Origin: Saccharospirillum salsuginis
GTDB lineage: Bacteria > Pseudomonadota > Gammaproteobacteria > Pseudomonadales > Natronospirillaceae
Direction of reading: 5' to 3'
Length of the DNA stretch: 64,000 bases
Assembly: GCF_014651855.1 (NCBI RefSeq)
Contig: NZ_BMXR01000004.1
Location: forward strand, 276,880-340,879
Shown here: in pieces, positions 1-9,206 of the stretch
How positions within the stretch are numbered: the stretch's first letter is position 1
Layout of the letters: each line of letters opens with the position of its first letter
The notes under the pieces: model-generated
Told to the model about the DNA's origin: nothing
Databases searched by the model: none
The model's input: only the letters and a program-made list of their open reading frames with translations
Made by a program: the position numbers and the translations under genes

Positions 1-27
1 GGCGGACAAGCTGGGGGTTTTCATCAT
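1..27 (-). CDS. 5' end of an unidentified gene running off the left edge
   Basis: Only nine codons are inside the window, beginning Met-Met-Lys-Thr-Pro. The call rests on an ATG at 27-25 with an AGAGGA ribosome-binding site at 41-36, about nine bases upstream. It would be divergent from the XRE regulator at 168. No function can be assigned and the ORF could be fortuitous. Confidence 0.3.
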
Positions 28-167
28 GGCTGGATTCCTCTTTTCAACGGATTGAGCCTGTACTGTCCGCTTCTCGTGGTTGCGGCTCAATTACCTGACA
101 GGTAATGGTCTTGCCAACGTCCTTGGGCCAGAATGGCCATTCACGAAGTCGCAACGGAACCTCACCG

Positions 168-959
168 ATGGGATCAGCAAACCATGCGCTCGCGGAATTT
201 CGACGCACAAAACGACTCTCGCAACTCGATCTCAGCCTGAAAGCCGAAGTTTCAGCCCGTCACATCAGCTTTATCGAAACCGGACGTGCCCAGCCCAGCC
301 GCGACATCCTGCTGAAGCTCGCCGAGGTCATGGGCCTGAGCCATCGCGAGTGCAACCGTCTCATGACAGAGTGTGGCTACGCTCCGGTATATTTCGACAG
401 GCCGCTGGACGAAGCCGCCATGCAACCGGTCCGCCAGGCGCTGAATGTCATGCTCGACAACCAGGACCCCTACCCGGCTGTCGTGCTGAACAGCCTCTGG
501 GATCTGCACATGGCCAACCGCTCGCTCAACCGACTGATGTCCCTGTTGTTACCGCCAGATCGCTTGCAGGGTCGCATCAACATGCTGGAACTTATCTTCG
601 ACCATCGGGGCTTGCGGCCCTACATGACGAACTGGGATGACGTCGCCGCTCTGTTGTTACGACGCCTCACGCTGCAGCTGCAAACCCGGCCAAACCCGGA
701 ACTTGGCGAGCTGTTGGAGACGCTGTTGAGCATGGACCCGCCCGCAGACTGGCACGCCCCGGAGCCGCAAGGCTGGGAAGGCCCCATGCTGACCTCGGAG
801 CTGGAGATAAACGGTCAGCACCTCAGCGTGTTTTCCACGCTCAGCAGTTTCGGTACCGCGCTGGATGTGGGATTGCAGGAATTGATGATCGAGAGCTATT
901 TTCCGTCCGATGAGGCCACTCGCCGGTTTTTTCACACGCTGGCTACGGAAGCGGAATGA
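168..959 (+). CDS. XRE-family transcriptional regulator with MmyB-like C-terminal domain
   Basis: A cytoplasmic DNA-binding regulator of 263 residues. The N-terminal 60 residues form a Cro/CI-type helix-turn-helix (LSQLDLSLKAEVSARHISFIE, then the typical ETGRAQPSRDILLKLAEVMG-like helix). The rest, rich in Trp/Leu and containing the LNSLWDLHMANRSLNRL segment, matches the MmyB-like ligand-binding region of this family. I chose ATG 168 because the helix-turn-helix starts just after it and a GGAA motif precedes it; a longer in-frame start at 105 exists. It lies upstream of the fatty acyl-CoA reductase on the same strand, so control of that gene is possible, but the ligand and targets are unknown. 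Confidence 0.8.
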   Translation: MGSANHALAEFRRTKRLSQLDLSLKAEVSARHISFIETGRAQPSRDILLKLAEVMGLSHRECNRLMTECGYAPVYFDRPLDEAAMQPVRQALNVMLDNQDPYPAVVLNSLWDLHMANRSLNRLMSLLLPPDRLQGRINMLELIFDHRGLRPYMTNWDDVAALLLRRLTLQLQTRPNPELGELLETLLSMDPPADWHAPEPQGWEGPMLTSELEINGQHLSVFSTLSSFGTALDVGLQELMIESYFPSDEATRRFFHTLATEAE

Positions 960-1066
960 CTCCGAAGCTAAACCATGACTCAGATCACTTCTCCCCCTCG
1001 CCGGGTTGCTAATCTAGACGGGTGATGGCGTCAGTGCCTTCGGCGGACAGAGGGAGGTCCGGATCC

Positions 1067-3058
1067 ATGAATTATTTCGTCACCGGTGCGACCGGTTTTA
1101 TCGGTAAACGGTTGGTCCAGCGTCTTGTTGAGCGCGGCGGTACGGTATTTGTACTGGTCCGCGCCCGGTCGCGGCCCAAATATGAGCAACTGCTGGAATT
1201 CTGCGGCGCCTCGAGTGAGACCATCATCCCGATCACGGGGGACCTCGCCGAGTCCGGCCTGGGCGTCAGCGAGGCGGATCGCCGGCGGCTGACCGGAACG
1301 ATCGATCACTGTTTTCATCTGGCGGCCATTTACGACCTCAAAGCCTCGGCCGAAAGCCAGCAACTGGCCAATATCGATGGCACACGCCATCTGGTCGAGC
1401 TGGCCAACGATTTGAACGTCGGTTGTCTGCATCTGGTCAGTTCCATCGCGGCCGCCGGGCTTTACCCGGGTGTGTTCCGCGAGGACATGTTCGACGAGGC
1501 CGAAGACCTCGATCACCCCTACTTCCGCACCAAACACGAATCCGAAGGCATTGTCCGGCGCGAAGCCAGGGTACCCTGGCGTATCTACCGGCCCGGTTTC
1601 GCCGTGGGCGATTCCAATACCGGGGTGATGGACAAGATCGATGGCCCCTACTATTTCTTCAAACTGATCCAGAAGACCCGGCAACTGCTGCCACCCTGGG
1701 CGCCGATCGTTGGGCTCGAAGGCGGGCGCTTCAATCTGGTGCCGGTGGATTATGTGGTCGCGGCCATGGACCACATTGCGCACGTGCCCGGCGAGGACAA
1801 TCGCTGTTTTCACCTGGTCGATTCCCACCCTCACCGGTTCGGTGAAATCCTGAATATCTTCGCCAAGGCCGCCCATGCCCCGGAAATGGCGCTGCGCGTC
1901 AACGCACGTGTGTTCGACATTATCCCGCCGGCCCTGTTGCGGACGCTGGGTGGTCTGGAACCGATACAGCGGGTCACCAACGAGCTGTTGCGGGAGCTGG
2001 ACCTGCCACCCGATGTCTTCCAGTTCCTGAACTGGCCGACACGCTACGACGACCGCGAGACCCAACGCCTGCTCGCCGGTTCCGGCATTCAATGCCCCGA
2101 ACTGCAAGACTATGCCTGGCGTCTGTGGGATTACTGGGAACGGCATCTGGACCCGGACCTGTTTATCGACCGCAGTCTCGCCGGCCAGGTGAAAGACCGG
2201 GTGGTCGTCATCACCGGCGCTTCATCGGGCATTGGCAAGGCCACCGCGTTCAAGCTGGCCGAGGCCGGCGCCAAAGTCGTTCTGGCGGCCCGCGGGGTGG
2301 AAAAACTGGAGCAGACCAAGACCGAGATCGAGGAAAAAGGCGGGACGGCCTTTATCTACAGTGCCGACCTCTCGGACATGGAAGACTGCGACCGGTTCGT
2401 GGGCCAGGTCCTGAACGACCACGGCCAGATCGACATCCTGATCAATAACGTCGGGCGTTCCATCCGTCGCTCCATCAACCACTCCTACGATCGCTTCCAC
2501 GACTTCGAGCGCACCATGCAGCTCAACTATTTCGGCTGTTTGCGCGTCACAATGGGCGTTCTGCCGAGCATGGAGCAGCGTGGACGCGGGCATGTGGTGA
2601 ACATTTCCAGTATCGGCGTGCTCAGCAATGCGCCGCGCTTCTCGGCCTATGTGGCCTCGAAAGCCGCACTGGAGGCCTTTTCGCGCTGTGCCGGCGCCGA
2701 ATTAGCCGATTCCGGCATCGACTTCACCACCATCAATATGCCCCTGGTGCGCACCCCGATGATCGCCCCGACGCAGATTTACCAGAGCGTTCCGACTCTG
2801 ACACCGGAGCAGGCGGCCGATCTGGTGGCCCGCGCCATCATCGAAAAACCGGAGCGTCTGGCGACACGACTGGGCAAGGCGGCCCAGGTCGCTCATGCGG
2901 TCTCGCCGAGGATGATGCAGACCCTGATGAACACGGCGTTTCGCATGTTTCCGGAGTCGTCCGCCGCCCTCGGCCAACACGAAGCCATGCCTGAAGAGAG
3001 CCGGCCCAGTCAGGAACAGCTGTTACTGGCCAACCTGATGCGCGGGCTGCACTGGTAG
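1067..3058 (+). CDS. Fatty acyl-CoA reductase, alcohol-forming, two SDR modules
   Basis: Reduces long-chain fatty acyl-CoA (or acyl-ACP) to fatty alcohol using NADPH, the first committed step to wax esters. The 663-residue protein has two short-chain dehydrogenase modules. The N-terminal one has the Rossmann motif TGATGFIG near residue 6 and a YxxxK pair at Tyr152/Lys156. The C-terminal one has TGASSGIG near residue 382 and Tyr528/Lys532. Length and sequence follow the Marinobacter FAR family (Maqu_2507 type) along the whole chain, including the HPYFRTKHESE and MDKIDGPYYFFK segments. ATG 1067 is preceded by GGGAGG; an upstream ATG at 1022 would add 15 residues unlike the family. The lipase follows after 10 bp, suggesting co-transcription. 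The WS/DGAT gene at 32932 supplies the next step. Confidence 0.93.
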   Translation: MNYFVTGATGFIGKRLVQRLVERGGTVFVLVRARSRPKYEQLLEFCGASSETIIPITGDLAESGLGVSEADRRRLTGTIDHCFHLAAIYDLKASAESQQLANIDGTRHLVELANDLNVGCLHLVSSIAAAGLYPGVFREDMFDEAEDLDHPYFRTKHESEGIVRREARVPWRIYRPGFAVGDSNTGVMDKIDGPYYFFKLIQKTRQLLPPWAPIVGLEGGRFNLVPVDYVVAAMDHIAHVPGEDNRCFHLVDSHPHRFGEILNIFAKAAHAPEMALRVNARVFDIIPPALLRTLGGLEPIQRVTNELLRELDLPPDVFQFLNWPTRYDDRETQRLLAGSGIQCPELQDYAWRLWDYWERHLDPDLFIDRSLAGQVKDRVVVITGASSGIGKATAFKLAEAGAKVVLAARGVEKLEQTKTEIEEKGGTAFIYSADLSDMEDCDRFVGQVLNDHGQIDILINNVGRSIRRSINHSYDRFHDFERTMQLNYFGCLRVTMGVLPSMEQRGRGHVVNISSIGVLSNAPRFSAYVASKAALEAFSRCAGAELADSGIDFTTINMPLVRTPMIAPTQIYQSVPTLTPEQAADLVARAIIEKPERLATRLGKAAQVAHAVSPRMMQTLMNTAFRMFPESSAALGQHEAMPEESRPSQEQLLLANLMRGLHW

Positions 3059-3068
3059 GTAACCGATC

Positions 3069-3974
3069 ATGCTGGCGCGTCGATTACAGGGGTTGCTGGC
3101 CTTCGAACTGCTGGCTTACGCACTGCTGATCGCGCTTGCCATCGGAACCGAACGTCTGTCTGGATGGCAGGCGATGTCCGGCATTGTGTTGCTGGCTTTG
3201 GCGCTTCGGACGGTGGCGACCGCCCTGCTCTTCATCCTGTCCCACCGATATGCGGACAAACAGGATCCCGAGGCCGGTTTATCGGTCGGATCCGGGTTGC
3301 GATTGTTCCTGGCGGAATGGCTGGCGCTCTCGCAGTTGTATTCGGCACTGCAGGTGTTTCCCAGGCACCGCGCCGTGACCGAACCCGTCACCGGTGACAT
3401 ACCACCTTTACTGCTGGTCCATGGCTACGCCTGCAACGAGGGTTTTTGGCGACCGCTGCTGCGGTCGCTCGAAGCGCAGGGGAATCGGCCCCTGGAAACG
3501 CTGAATCTGGAACCGGTTTTCGGGGATCTGGACAGTCACGTAGAGCAGTTGAACACCGCCATCGAAGCCTTGTGCCTGCGCAGCCAGGCGCGAACAATCA
3601 CAATCCTGGCGCACAGCATGGGCGGCCTGGTGGCGCGACGCTACCTGCAGCGGTATGGCGCCAATCGGGTCGATCGGTTGATCCTGCTGGGCACGCCGCA
3701 TCACGGTACGGGCCTGGCGTATTGGGGGCTGGGCCGCAATGCCCGGCAAATGGAGCCGGACAGCCCATGGCTCCAGACCTTGAACCGGGTCCCTACGCCG
3801 GTACCGATCTTCAACCTGTACAGCCGTTGCGACACCATCGTCTCGCCGCGCCAAAGTGCCCTGCTCCCCCCGGCTCCCAACCATCACAACATACCGGTGG
3901 GCGCGGTAGGGCACCTTGAAATGGCTTTCAATCGACAGGTGCGCGCCCACATTCAAGCGGTTCTTGAGGCGTAA
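3069..3974 (+). CDS. Membrane-anchored alpha/beta-hydrolase (lipase/esterase)
   Basis: A serine hydrolase of 301 residues with two hydrophobic N-terminal segments (about residues 8-25 and 35-57), then a lipase domain. The oxyanion motif is LLLVHGYACNEGFW near residue 115. The nucleophile is Ser183 in AHSMGG. Asp255 (CDTIVSP) and His282 (VGHLEM) complete a plausible triad. It starts 10 bp after the fatty acyl-CoA reductase and should share its transcript. Its stop is immediately adjacent to the stop of the convergent phasin. A role in turning over wax ester, triacylglycerol or PHA is inferred from context; the substrate cannot be read from sequence. Confidence 0.85.
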   Translation: MLARRLQGLLAFELLAYALLIALAIGTERLSGWQAMSGIVLLALALRTVATALLFILSHRYADKQDPEAGLSVGSGLRLFLAEWLALSQLYSALQVFPRHRAVTEPVTGDIPPLLLVHGYACNEGFWRPLLRSLEAQGNRPLETLNLEPVFGDLDSHVEQLNTAIEALCLRSQARTITILAHSMGGLVARRYLQRYGANRVDRLILLGTPHHGTGLAYWGLGRNARQMEPDSPWLQTLNRVPTPVPIFNLYSRCDTIVSPRQSALLPPAPNHHNIPVGAVGHLEMAFNRQVRAHIQAVLEA

Positions 3975-4334
3975 TCAGCTGTTCCCTTCATCACGACTGT
4001 CTTTAAGTTCCTGGACGGTTCGGTTCAGCGCTTCTACCTGTTCGGCCAGCCGCTGGACATCGTCGCGGGTCGCGACCCCTACGCTGCCGAGGGTGCGCGA
4101 AAACTGGTCTTCCAGTGTCTGGCTCCAGTCACTCCAGCTCTCGGTGGCCTTGCCGATCCAGTCGTCCCAGGAGGAACGAACGTGTTGCTCGATGTCCGTT
4201 CTGCGTTTGTCCAGGGCTTCCCGGTTCTTGGCTTCGGTGGCCCGGACATAAGCGCCCAATCCGGCCAGCCAGATCTGACGGGTGAATTCTATGGCGGTGT
4301 GAGCGCCCGGGTGTTTTTCCTTTGCTTCAGTCAT
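3975..4334 (-). CDS. Phasin-family polyhydroxyalkanoate granule protein
   Basis: A 119-residue, mostly helical protein of the PhaF/PhaI type that coats PHA or neutral-lipid granules. Family hallmarks are the N-terminal block IWLAGLGAYVRATE, the long amphipathic helix and the C-terminal TRDDVQRLAEQVEALNRTV coiled-coil. It lacks the lysine/alanine-rich DNA-binding tail of PhaF. ATG 4334 was chosen because GGAG precedes it and homology begins there; the longer ORF to 4409 has an unrelated leader. It is divergent from the PhaD-like regulator at 4533 and shares a 12-bp upstream motif with the second phasin (21562-22017). Confidence 0.88.
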   Translation of the reverse strand: MTEAKEKHPGAHTAIEFTRQIWLAGLGAYVRATEAKNREALDKRRTDIEQHVRSSWDDWIGKATESWSDWSQTLEDQFSRTLGSVGVATRDDVQRLAEQVEALNRTVQELKDSRDEGNS

Positions 4335-4434
4335 GGTCGAACTCCTCTCTCGTAGACTTGACGGGCACTGGGCTCGTCCTGTTTGGGATCGCGGCGCGGA
4401 TCGGCGCATTCATCGGTCCGGGTTCCAGAATACG

Positions 4435-4446
4435 GATCGCCCGATC
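4435..4446. promoter_or_regulatory. Palindromic site shared by both phasin promoters (copy 1)
   Basis: GATCGCCCGATC lies in the divergent region between phasin 1 and the PhaD-like regulator, about 100 bp upstream of the phasin start. Its reverse complement, GATCGGGCGATC, occurs at 22111-22122, about 94 bp upstream of the second phasin. The GATCG arms are symmetrical. A regulator binding site is inferred; the PhaD-like protein encoded next door is the obvious candidate. Confidence 0.5.
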
Positions 4447-4532
4447 GCGAATCTTGACGCACATCAACCCCCGGATGCTTCGGGCAACGGACAATCATCG
4501 GGCGTCCTGAATTCGACGACAGGGAGACGCCC

Positions 4533-5213
4533 GTGACGCGATCCGACACCAAACAGCGCATCCTCGACGGCGCGCTGGCGCTGTTCAACGTCCATGGCGC
4601 AACGGCCGTCAGCACCAATCACATCGCGGACGAGCTGAACATCAGTCCGGGTAACCTTTATTACCACTTCCGCAGCCGGGACGACATTGTCGACGCCCTC
4701 TTCCACCGGTTCGAGGCGGAGATCGACTGCGTATTACAGCCGCCCGACCTACCCGTGGCCGACCCGGCCGGCACCTGGATTTACCTGCATCTGGTGTTCG
4801 AGACCATAGCCCGCTATCGCTTCATCTATTGGGAGTTGAACCGGTTACTGTCCGGCAATGCGTTCTGGCGACGGCGGTTTCGGCACGTTATGGACCGCAA
4901 AGTGGTGACCTCCCGGGCGTATTGCCAGGGGCTGAAAACCGCGGGCTATTTGAACGCCACAGACGAAGAGATCGACTCCCTGGCGGAAAACATCGCGCTG
5001 ATCACCACGTTCTGGCTGAATTTCGAATATGTACGGGGTGTGACATCGCTGGATGAGGCGGCCATCAACCAGGGCATCCGCCAAGTGTTCGCCCTGGTCG
5101 CCTCCTGGTTGACGCCCGACGCCCGGGACTACCTGGAAACCCTCAGTCGTCAGTATCGGGAATCCCCGCCGGCAGTGCCCGGGGATGAGGCTGAGGGTCG
5201 GCAACGATTCTGA
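4533..5213 (+). CDS. phaD: PhaD-like TetR-family regulator with transposon-altered C-terminus
   Basis: A TetR/AcrR-type regulator (226 residues). The N-terminal helix-turn-helix is QRILDGALALFN followed by ISPGNLYYHFRSRDDIV, and the following FHRFEAEIDCVLQPPD block resembles Pseudomonas PhaD, which controls phasin promoters through an acyl-CoA-type signal. The start is GTG 4533, with AGGGAG at 4521-4526. It is divergent from phasin 1, as expected for a granule regulator. The last six residues, EGRQRF, are encoded by the Tn3-family terminal repeat. Joining the two flanks of the transposon restores an ancestral tail APSTSPWLSEADPVHR before a stop. Whether the new tail affects function is unknown, since the ligand and DNA-binding domains are intact. 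Confidence 0.82.
   Translation: MTRSDTKQRILDGALALFNVHGATAVSTNHIADELNISPGNLYYHFRSRDDIVDALFHRFEAEIDCVLQPPDLPVADPAGTWIYLHLVFETIARYRFIYWELNRLLSGNAFWRRRFRHVMDRKVVTSRAYCQGLKTAGYLNATDEEIDSLAENIALITTFWLNFEYVRGVTSLDEAAINQGIRQVFALVASWLTPDARDYLETLSRQYRESPPAVPGDEAEGRQRF
5188..5192. repeat. Target-site duplication AGGCT, left copy
   Basis: Five bases directly outside the left terminal repeat, identical to 20233-20237 outside the right one. A 5-bp duplication is the rule for Tn3-family insertion. Confidence 0.92.
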
Positions 5214-5240
5214 CGCAATCCTCCAAAATTTGCCTTAACC
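5193..5240 (+). repeat. Left terminal inverted repeat of the Tn3-family transposon
   Basis: Forty-eight bases from GAGGGTCGGC at the outer end to TTAACC at the inner end. Against the right repeat, the first 36 bases differ at one position and all 48 differ at about six. It overlaps the last codons and stop of the TetR gene and lies 8 bp from the tnpA stop, as in other Tn3-family elements. Confidence 0.93.
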
Positions 5241-5248
5241 TATTGTAT

Positions 5249-8221
5249 TTAAATTATTTTGGCGTTGTAGCTCATGGGTGAAACCTGCCGATCAAAATCA
5301 AGCGTATAATCGCCAAATCGGTTGATATGGTCCGTGCGGTATGGGGCCAGCCCTTTGAGAATATCGTGATCAATATGATGACCGCGCTCTTTGAGATCTT
5401 TAAGGGTTAACGTCATCGACTCCACATTGTGAAGAATGACCAGGTTGGCCACCAAGTGGTTATATTTGATCACCTTCCGTTGCTCGTGACGGATATTCTC
5501 GGCGATCACCCCCTCGCCGCCGAAGAACAGCCATTTCACGAACTGGTTGAACTCTTCCGTTTTGTTCGTCTCCGCATGAATGGTTCGCCGCAACTCCACG
5601 CTGCCAATGTAGTCCAGAAGAAAGGTTGTCCGAACGACCCTCCCCAGTTCCCGGAAAGCAAAGTAGAGTTTGTTCTTGAGGCTTGCGGTACCTAAACGTC
5701 GCAGTACCGTAGACGGTGCGATTTTTCCAGCCTTAATCGATAGCGCCACCCGGAGCATGTCCGGCACATGGGTTTCAATCAGTTTCCAGTTGATAGTCTC
5801 GCTGAACAAAGCATTGATGTGCTCATACCGTTGGCGTTTGTCAGACTTGTAGAACACCAGCTGCTTCAGATTCCGGATGCGGGGCATCAGGTTGATACCC
5901 AGCAGGTAAGCCAACCCGAAGACGGGCGCACTTTGCGCCTGAGTATCGCCATGCAAGGTGTCAGGCTGGATATCGGAGTCGTTTTTGATCAGTCCATCAA
6001 GGATGTAAATGGCCTCATAAACGCCGCAAGGAATGAAGTGGCTGAACAGCGCGATGTATTTGTCCGAGACGTGGTAGTAGCCCACCCCGCCATAGCCACC
6101 GTACCGTATGTGGTATTCCGATAGCAGATTCTGTTCGTACAGGTTCCATTTTGTGCCATCGGCGGAGGCCCGCTGGCCAGTTCCCCAGTGTCGCGGCAGC
6201 CGGTAGCGGTTGTAGGCATTGATAACCTGTACAATCGCCTGCTCCAGGCGCTCTTCGGTGACGTGCCGCAGGTTGAGCCAGGACACCTGCCGGCGATTAA
6301 GCGTCGTGATGGATCGCGCGGTCTGAGTTGGCCCGAGATTGCAGCCATAGCAAAATAAGGTCGAAACAAAGCGGGTACGGGGGTCGTCCAGCTTGCCCTC
6401 AAATCCGGAAAGTGGCCCAAAGCGTTTGTGGAGGCCCAGCCATTTTTCGGCTTCCACCAGGATGTCGAGAATGTTCTTTTCGGGCATATTTTGGGATAAC
6501 TGCTTATCAATCTCAGCTAACCCATCCGGAGGCGCTCTACGGCGGTGCTTCCGGATCACCAGATCTTCACCATGGAAGACGGCGTATTCATTCTCCGGGA
6601 AGCCACGGTCAATGCGGTCGGCCGTTTCGCTCAACCGGGAGTGGGCTTGTACCACAAAAGCGGCTGGGTCGGATTCGATATCAATCATCGCACTGTAGTC
6701 CGCTATCTGGGCATCATAGACACTCCAATCCACCAGCTGATCGCGGTAGTCACTGTACTGGTCGCTATTCGCGACCGCGAGATCGCCGGAAATCAGTTCA
6801 CGCTTCACCTGTGTCAGTACGCCCAGCTCGAAATACTTCCGGTAGACCATCCCGGGGGGCAGCTGGCTTGGCCCGGTCCCCAATACCAAACGGCGCCAAC
6901 GCTCCGGTAGCCAGGACACGTCGACGGGTTGACTACTGAGGACAAGGCATTCCTTACGGCTGTGCCGGTGCTTTTTCAGAGTCGCAATCGCCTCAATCAA
7001 AGATTGATCGTGGCTGGTTGCCGCCAGATCCAGTAGTTCAAGGCAATTGAATAACAGGGGGCGTAACGGGCGGTAGGGTTGCAGCATGAACGGGATGAAG
7101 TTATTGCCAGCATAGGCCATGTGTTCCTCACACTCTGCCAGTAATTCATCAGGATCGCTCTGGATGGCAGCCGCCACTCGGGCACCTCGCTCGGAGTCCG
7201 TTGGCGCTTCCTGGACGGCGGTCAGTACGTCACGCAGTTGAGCCACCAGCCTGTCCATGCGTTTCATGTGATCCAGGTGATACTGGTTCAGGTTGGCTTC
7301 TGCCTTGGTTTTGATGTTGCGCATCTTGCGAACAAAGATGTCGACCGCATCGTCCATCGCGCGACGCAATTGGGCATGGACCAGCAGAACCATCAAAGCG
7401 TAGCGTTTGGTGCTTTGCATGGCCTTGATGTTGGCCGCGCCCAGCGCTCGTGCTTCCAGTATGAAGTGGTGATATTTGGCGGCGGGAATGTGATCAACAG
7501 CGGGCAATTGTTGACACCAACCCTGAAGCCATTCCAGGTGCTGAAGATACTTCTTCACTTCCGTATTGGTCGGCTTTTTGGGTTCCTGTTTCAACTTATG
7601 CCAACTGGTATGAGGGGAATCATCCGGCACTTGCAGCAACTGGTCAAATTCGTTTTTTTGATGCGCTGTCAAACCCACATTGAGCGTCCGAAAGTAACCG
7701 GTATTGACCGTGCTGCGAGCCTGACGCGCGGTCCGTTGCAACGTTGAAAAACCCGGTAACTCAAAACGCTGGCGCACCAGCTCTTCAATCACCACATTGA
7801 TGATGTCCGCCAGGTCCTGCTTGGTGGTGGCCGCTTCACGCGCTAGTTCCCGTACAATTGCCTTGCCTTCAACGGTGAACGCCTTGATGCCCACCTGTTG
7901 ACGAACCGTCTCCAGCATCCGCTGACGGGCGCCGCCATTGCGGTCGTAGACCCTGAGCTGGCTCAATGCGAGATGTGAAAGGTCGTCGCACGCCAGAATG
8001 TGCGTTGTAATGGATTGGGGAACGGCTTTGAGATGGACAAAGTAGCCCAGACGCTGCACTGTTTTCAGGAGAATGAGTAGGGCGCCACGAGCAGCCGGAG
8101 TTCGACCGTGCTTTCGGGCAAAGGATCGTTCCTGGGTAGAGGGTGTATAAATTTCTGCCAGTTCTTGATCCGAGACCACCGCCTTCAATCGCGGATAGGC
8201 GGTTTCATGGAGGCTACTCAT
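5249..8221 (-). CDS. tnpA: Tn3-family transposase TnpA
   Basis: A full-length DDE transposase of 990 residues (the family is usually 950-1010) that joins the transposon ends to target DNA in replicative transposition. The N-terminal DUF4158-type DNA-binding region covers roughly residues 1-170. The catalytic core holds the first Asp in ASADGTKWN, the second in TLHGDTQAQS and the Glu in NKTEEFNQF, with the family motif YNHLVANLVILHN near the C-terminus. No frameshift is seen, so it should be active. Its 3' end points at the left terminal repeat. It differs clearly from the Tn21-type TnpA fragment at 16574-17009. No strong ribosome-binding site precedes ATG 8221. Confidence 0.95.
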   Translation of the reverse strand: MSSLHETAYPRLKAVVSDQELAEIYTPSTQERSFARKHGRTPAARGALLILLKTVQRLGYFVHLKAVPQSITTHILACDDLSHLALSQLRVYDRNGGARQRMLETVRQQVGIKAFTVEGKAIVRELAREAATTKQDLADIINVVIEELVRQRFELPGFSTLQRTARQARSTVNTGYFRTLNVGLTAHQKNEFDQLLQVPDDSPHTSWHKLKQEPKKPTNTEVKKYLQHLEWLQGWCQQLPAVDHIPAAKYHHFILEARALGAANIKAMQSTKRYALMVLLVHAQLRRAMDDAVDIFVRKMRNIKTKAEANLNQYHLDHMKRMDRLVAQLRDVLTAVQEAPTDSERGARVAAAIQSDPDELLAECEEHMAYAGNNFIPFMLQPYRPLRPLLFNCLELLDLAATSHDQSLIEAIATLKKHRHSRKECLVLSSQPVDVSWLPERWRRLVLGTGPSQLPPGMVYRKYFELGVLTQVKRELISGDLAVANSDQYSDYRDQLVDWSVYDAQIADYSAMIDIESDPAAFVVQAHSRLSETADRIDRGFPENEYAVFHGEDLVIRKHRRRAPPDGLAEIDKQLSQNMPEKNILDILVEAEKWLGLHKRFGPLSGFEGKLDDPRTRFVSTLFCYGCNLGPTQTARSITTLNRRQVSWLNLRHVTEERLEQAIVQVINAYNRYRLPRHWGTGQRASADGTKWNLYEQNLLSEYHIRYGGYGGVGYYHVSDKYIALFSHFIPCGVYEAIYILDGLIKNDSDIQPDTLHGDTQAQSAPVFGLAYLLGINLMPRIRNLKQLVFYKSDKRQRYEHINALFSETINWKLIETHVPDMLRVALSIKAGKIAPSTVLRRLGTASLKNKLYFAFRELGRVVRTTFLLDYIGSVELRRTIHAETNKTEEFNQFVKWLFFGGEGVIAENIRHEQRKVIKYNHLVANLVILHNVESMTLTLKDLKERGHHIDHDILKGLAPYRTDHINRFGDYTLDFDRQVSPMSYNAKII

Positions 8222-8498
8222 ACGCAGTTCTTCGCTATGGGGTTCCAGTGAAAGGCATTAGCCCACAGTACTTTCGCTCTTGAGGGGGGCATTGCTTATA
8301 GTAGGCAGCAATTCGTCAAGACCAAAGGAACCGCCCGTTATTTTGTGAACGCCACGCTCGCTTTACGTTACGGGATTATTCGGTCATCGATCGCCGGTTC
8401 CCCGATTTATTGAATCGTTACACCACACCGCAGACTGATTCGAGCTATGGCCATTGAGCATCTTTCCCCCCCCACTGATCATTCACACCTACCAACGC

Positions 8499-8743
8499 CT
8501 TTCTAGTGCCCAGCTAATCGCTCTGGCAGGGACCGGGCTAACGACGGTGGCGCTGGCGCCGCTGGCCCATGACTGACGGGCGGCAGTGCGGGCCAGGTGC
8601 TCGGCATTGCGCTGGCCCTGAAGATGATTGCCTACGCCCTAATAGCACCTCTGTTTGGGGCTGTTGCCCAAAAACTTCCCCGCCGTACTCTGCTGGTCAC
8701 ACTGGACATTCTGAGGGCCTGCGGGGTTGCCCTTTGTCACTGA
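8499..8743 (+). pseudogene. MFS transporter fragment, frameshifted
   Basis: Translation gives SSAQLIALAGTGLTTVALAP, then, after a one-base frameshift near 8570, the segment TGGSAGQVLGIALALKMIAY followed by APLFGAVAQKLPRRTLLVTL. This is the first-to-third transmembrane region and the loop RR motif of a major facilitator transporter. Only about 80 residues remain of the usual 400, and the 5' end is missing. It overlaps the 3' end of merR. The 277 bp between it and the tnpA start hold no gene that I can recognise. Confidence 0.55.
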
Positions 8744-9201
8744 GGTTTGGCAGGGGGCCCACTCTGGCTAGGGTAGGTACAAAATTTTCGCCCAACCCCT
8801 TCATGTAATGACGCAATTAAGGGGCACGAGATATTGCCCTCTTGGGCGCAGCACCGATCAACCATGGCGCTCAGTAAAACCTCAATTTGCTGTAGCTTTT
8901 CGATCTTCCCACGTACGTCGTGCAACTTGCGCTCCGCGAGAGTGCTGGCTTCCTGGCAGTGGGTGCCGTCTTCGAGTCGGAGCAGGTCGCTGACCTCATC
9001 GAGACTGAAGCCTAACTGCTGCGATGTTTTCACAAAGCTCAACCTGCCGATATCGCTGGGACCGTAGCGTCGAATACCCCCGAGAGGACGCTGGGGCTCA
9101 GGTATTAACCCACGTCGCTGGTAGTAGCGGATGGTCTCAACTGAGACGTTCGCCGCCTTAGCCAGCCCCCCGATGGTCAATGAGTTCATTTCATCCGGCA
9201 T
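8737..9201 (-). CDS. merR: Mercury-responsive regulator MerR
   Basis: A 154-residue MerR-family activator that twists the long-spacer mer promoter when Hg(II) binds. The winged helix-turn-helix is intact ([20 protein letters not shown], then GGIRRYG). The mercury ligands are visible as the Cys of [11 protein letters not shown] (Cys82 in Tn501 numbering), the first Cys of DRCCAQEG (Cys117) and the Cys of [10 protein letters not shown] (Cys126). Tn501 has an extra Cys115 that is Asp here, and position 118 is Cys instead of His. It is divergent from the mer operator at 9207-9237. The structural genes it should control are broken, so it is probably an orphan. Confidence 0.9.
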   Translation of the reverse strand: MPDEMNSLTIGGLAKAANVSVETIRYYQRRGLIPEPQRPLGGIRRYGPSDIGRLSFVKTSQQLGFSLDEVSDLLRLEDGTHCQEASTLAERKLHDVRGKIEKLQQIEVLLSAMVDRCCAQEGNISCPLIASLHEGVGRKFCTYPSQSGPPAKPQ

Positions 9202-9206
9202 TTGCC

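Noticed and set aside
1031..2146. A 371-codon open frame on the minus strand under the acyl-CoA reductase
   Set aside because: It is a shadow frame of a GC-rich gene; no family features, no ribosome-binding site, and the plus-strand protein is certain.
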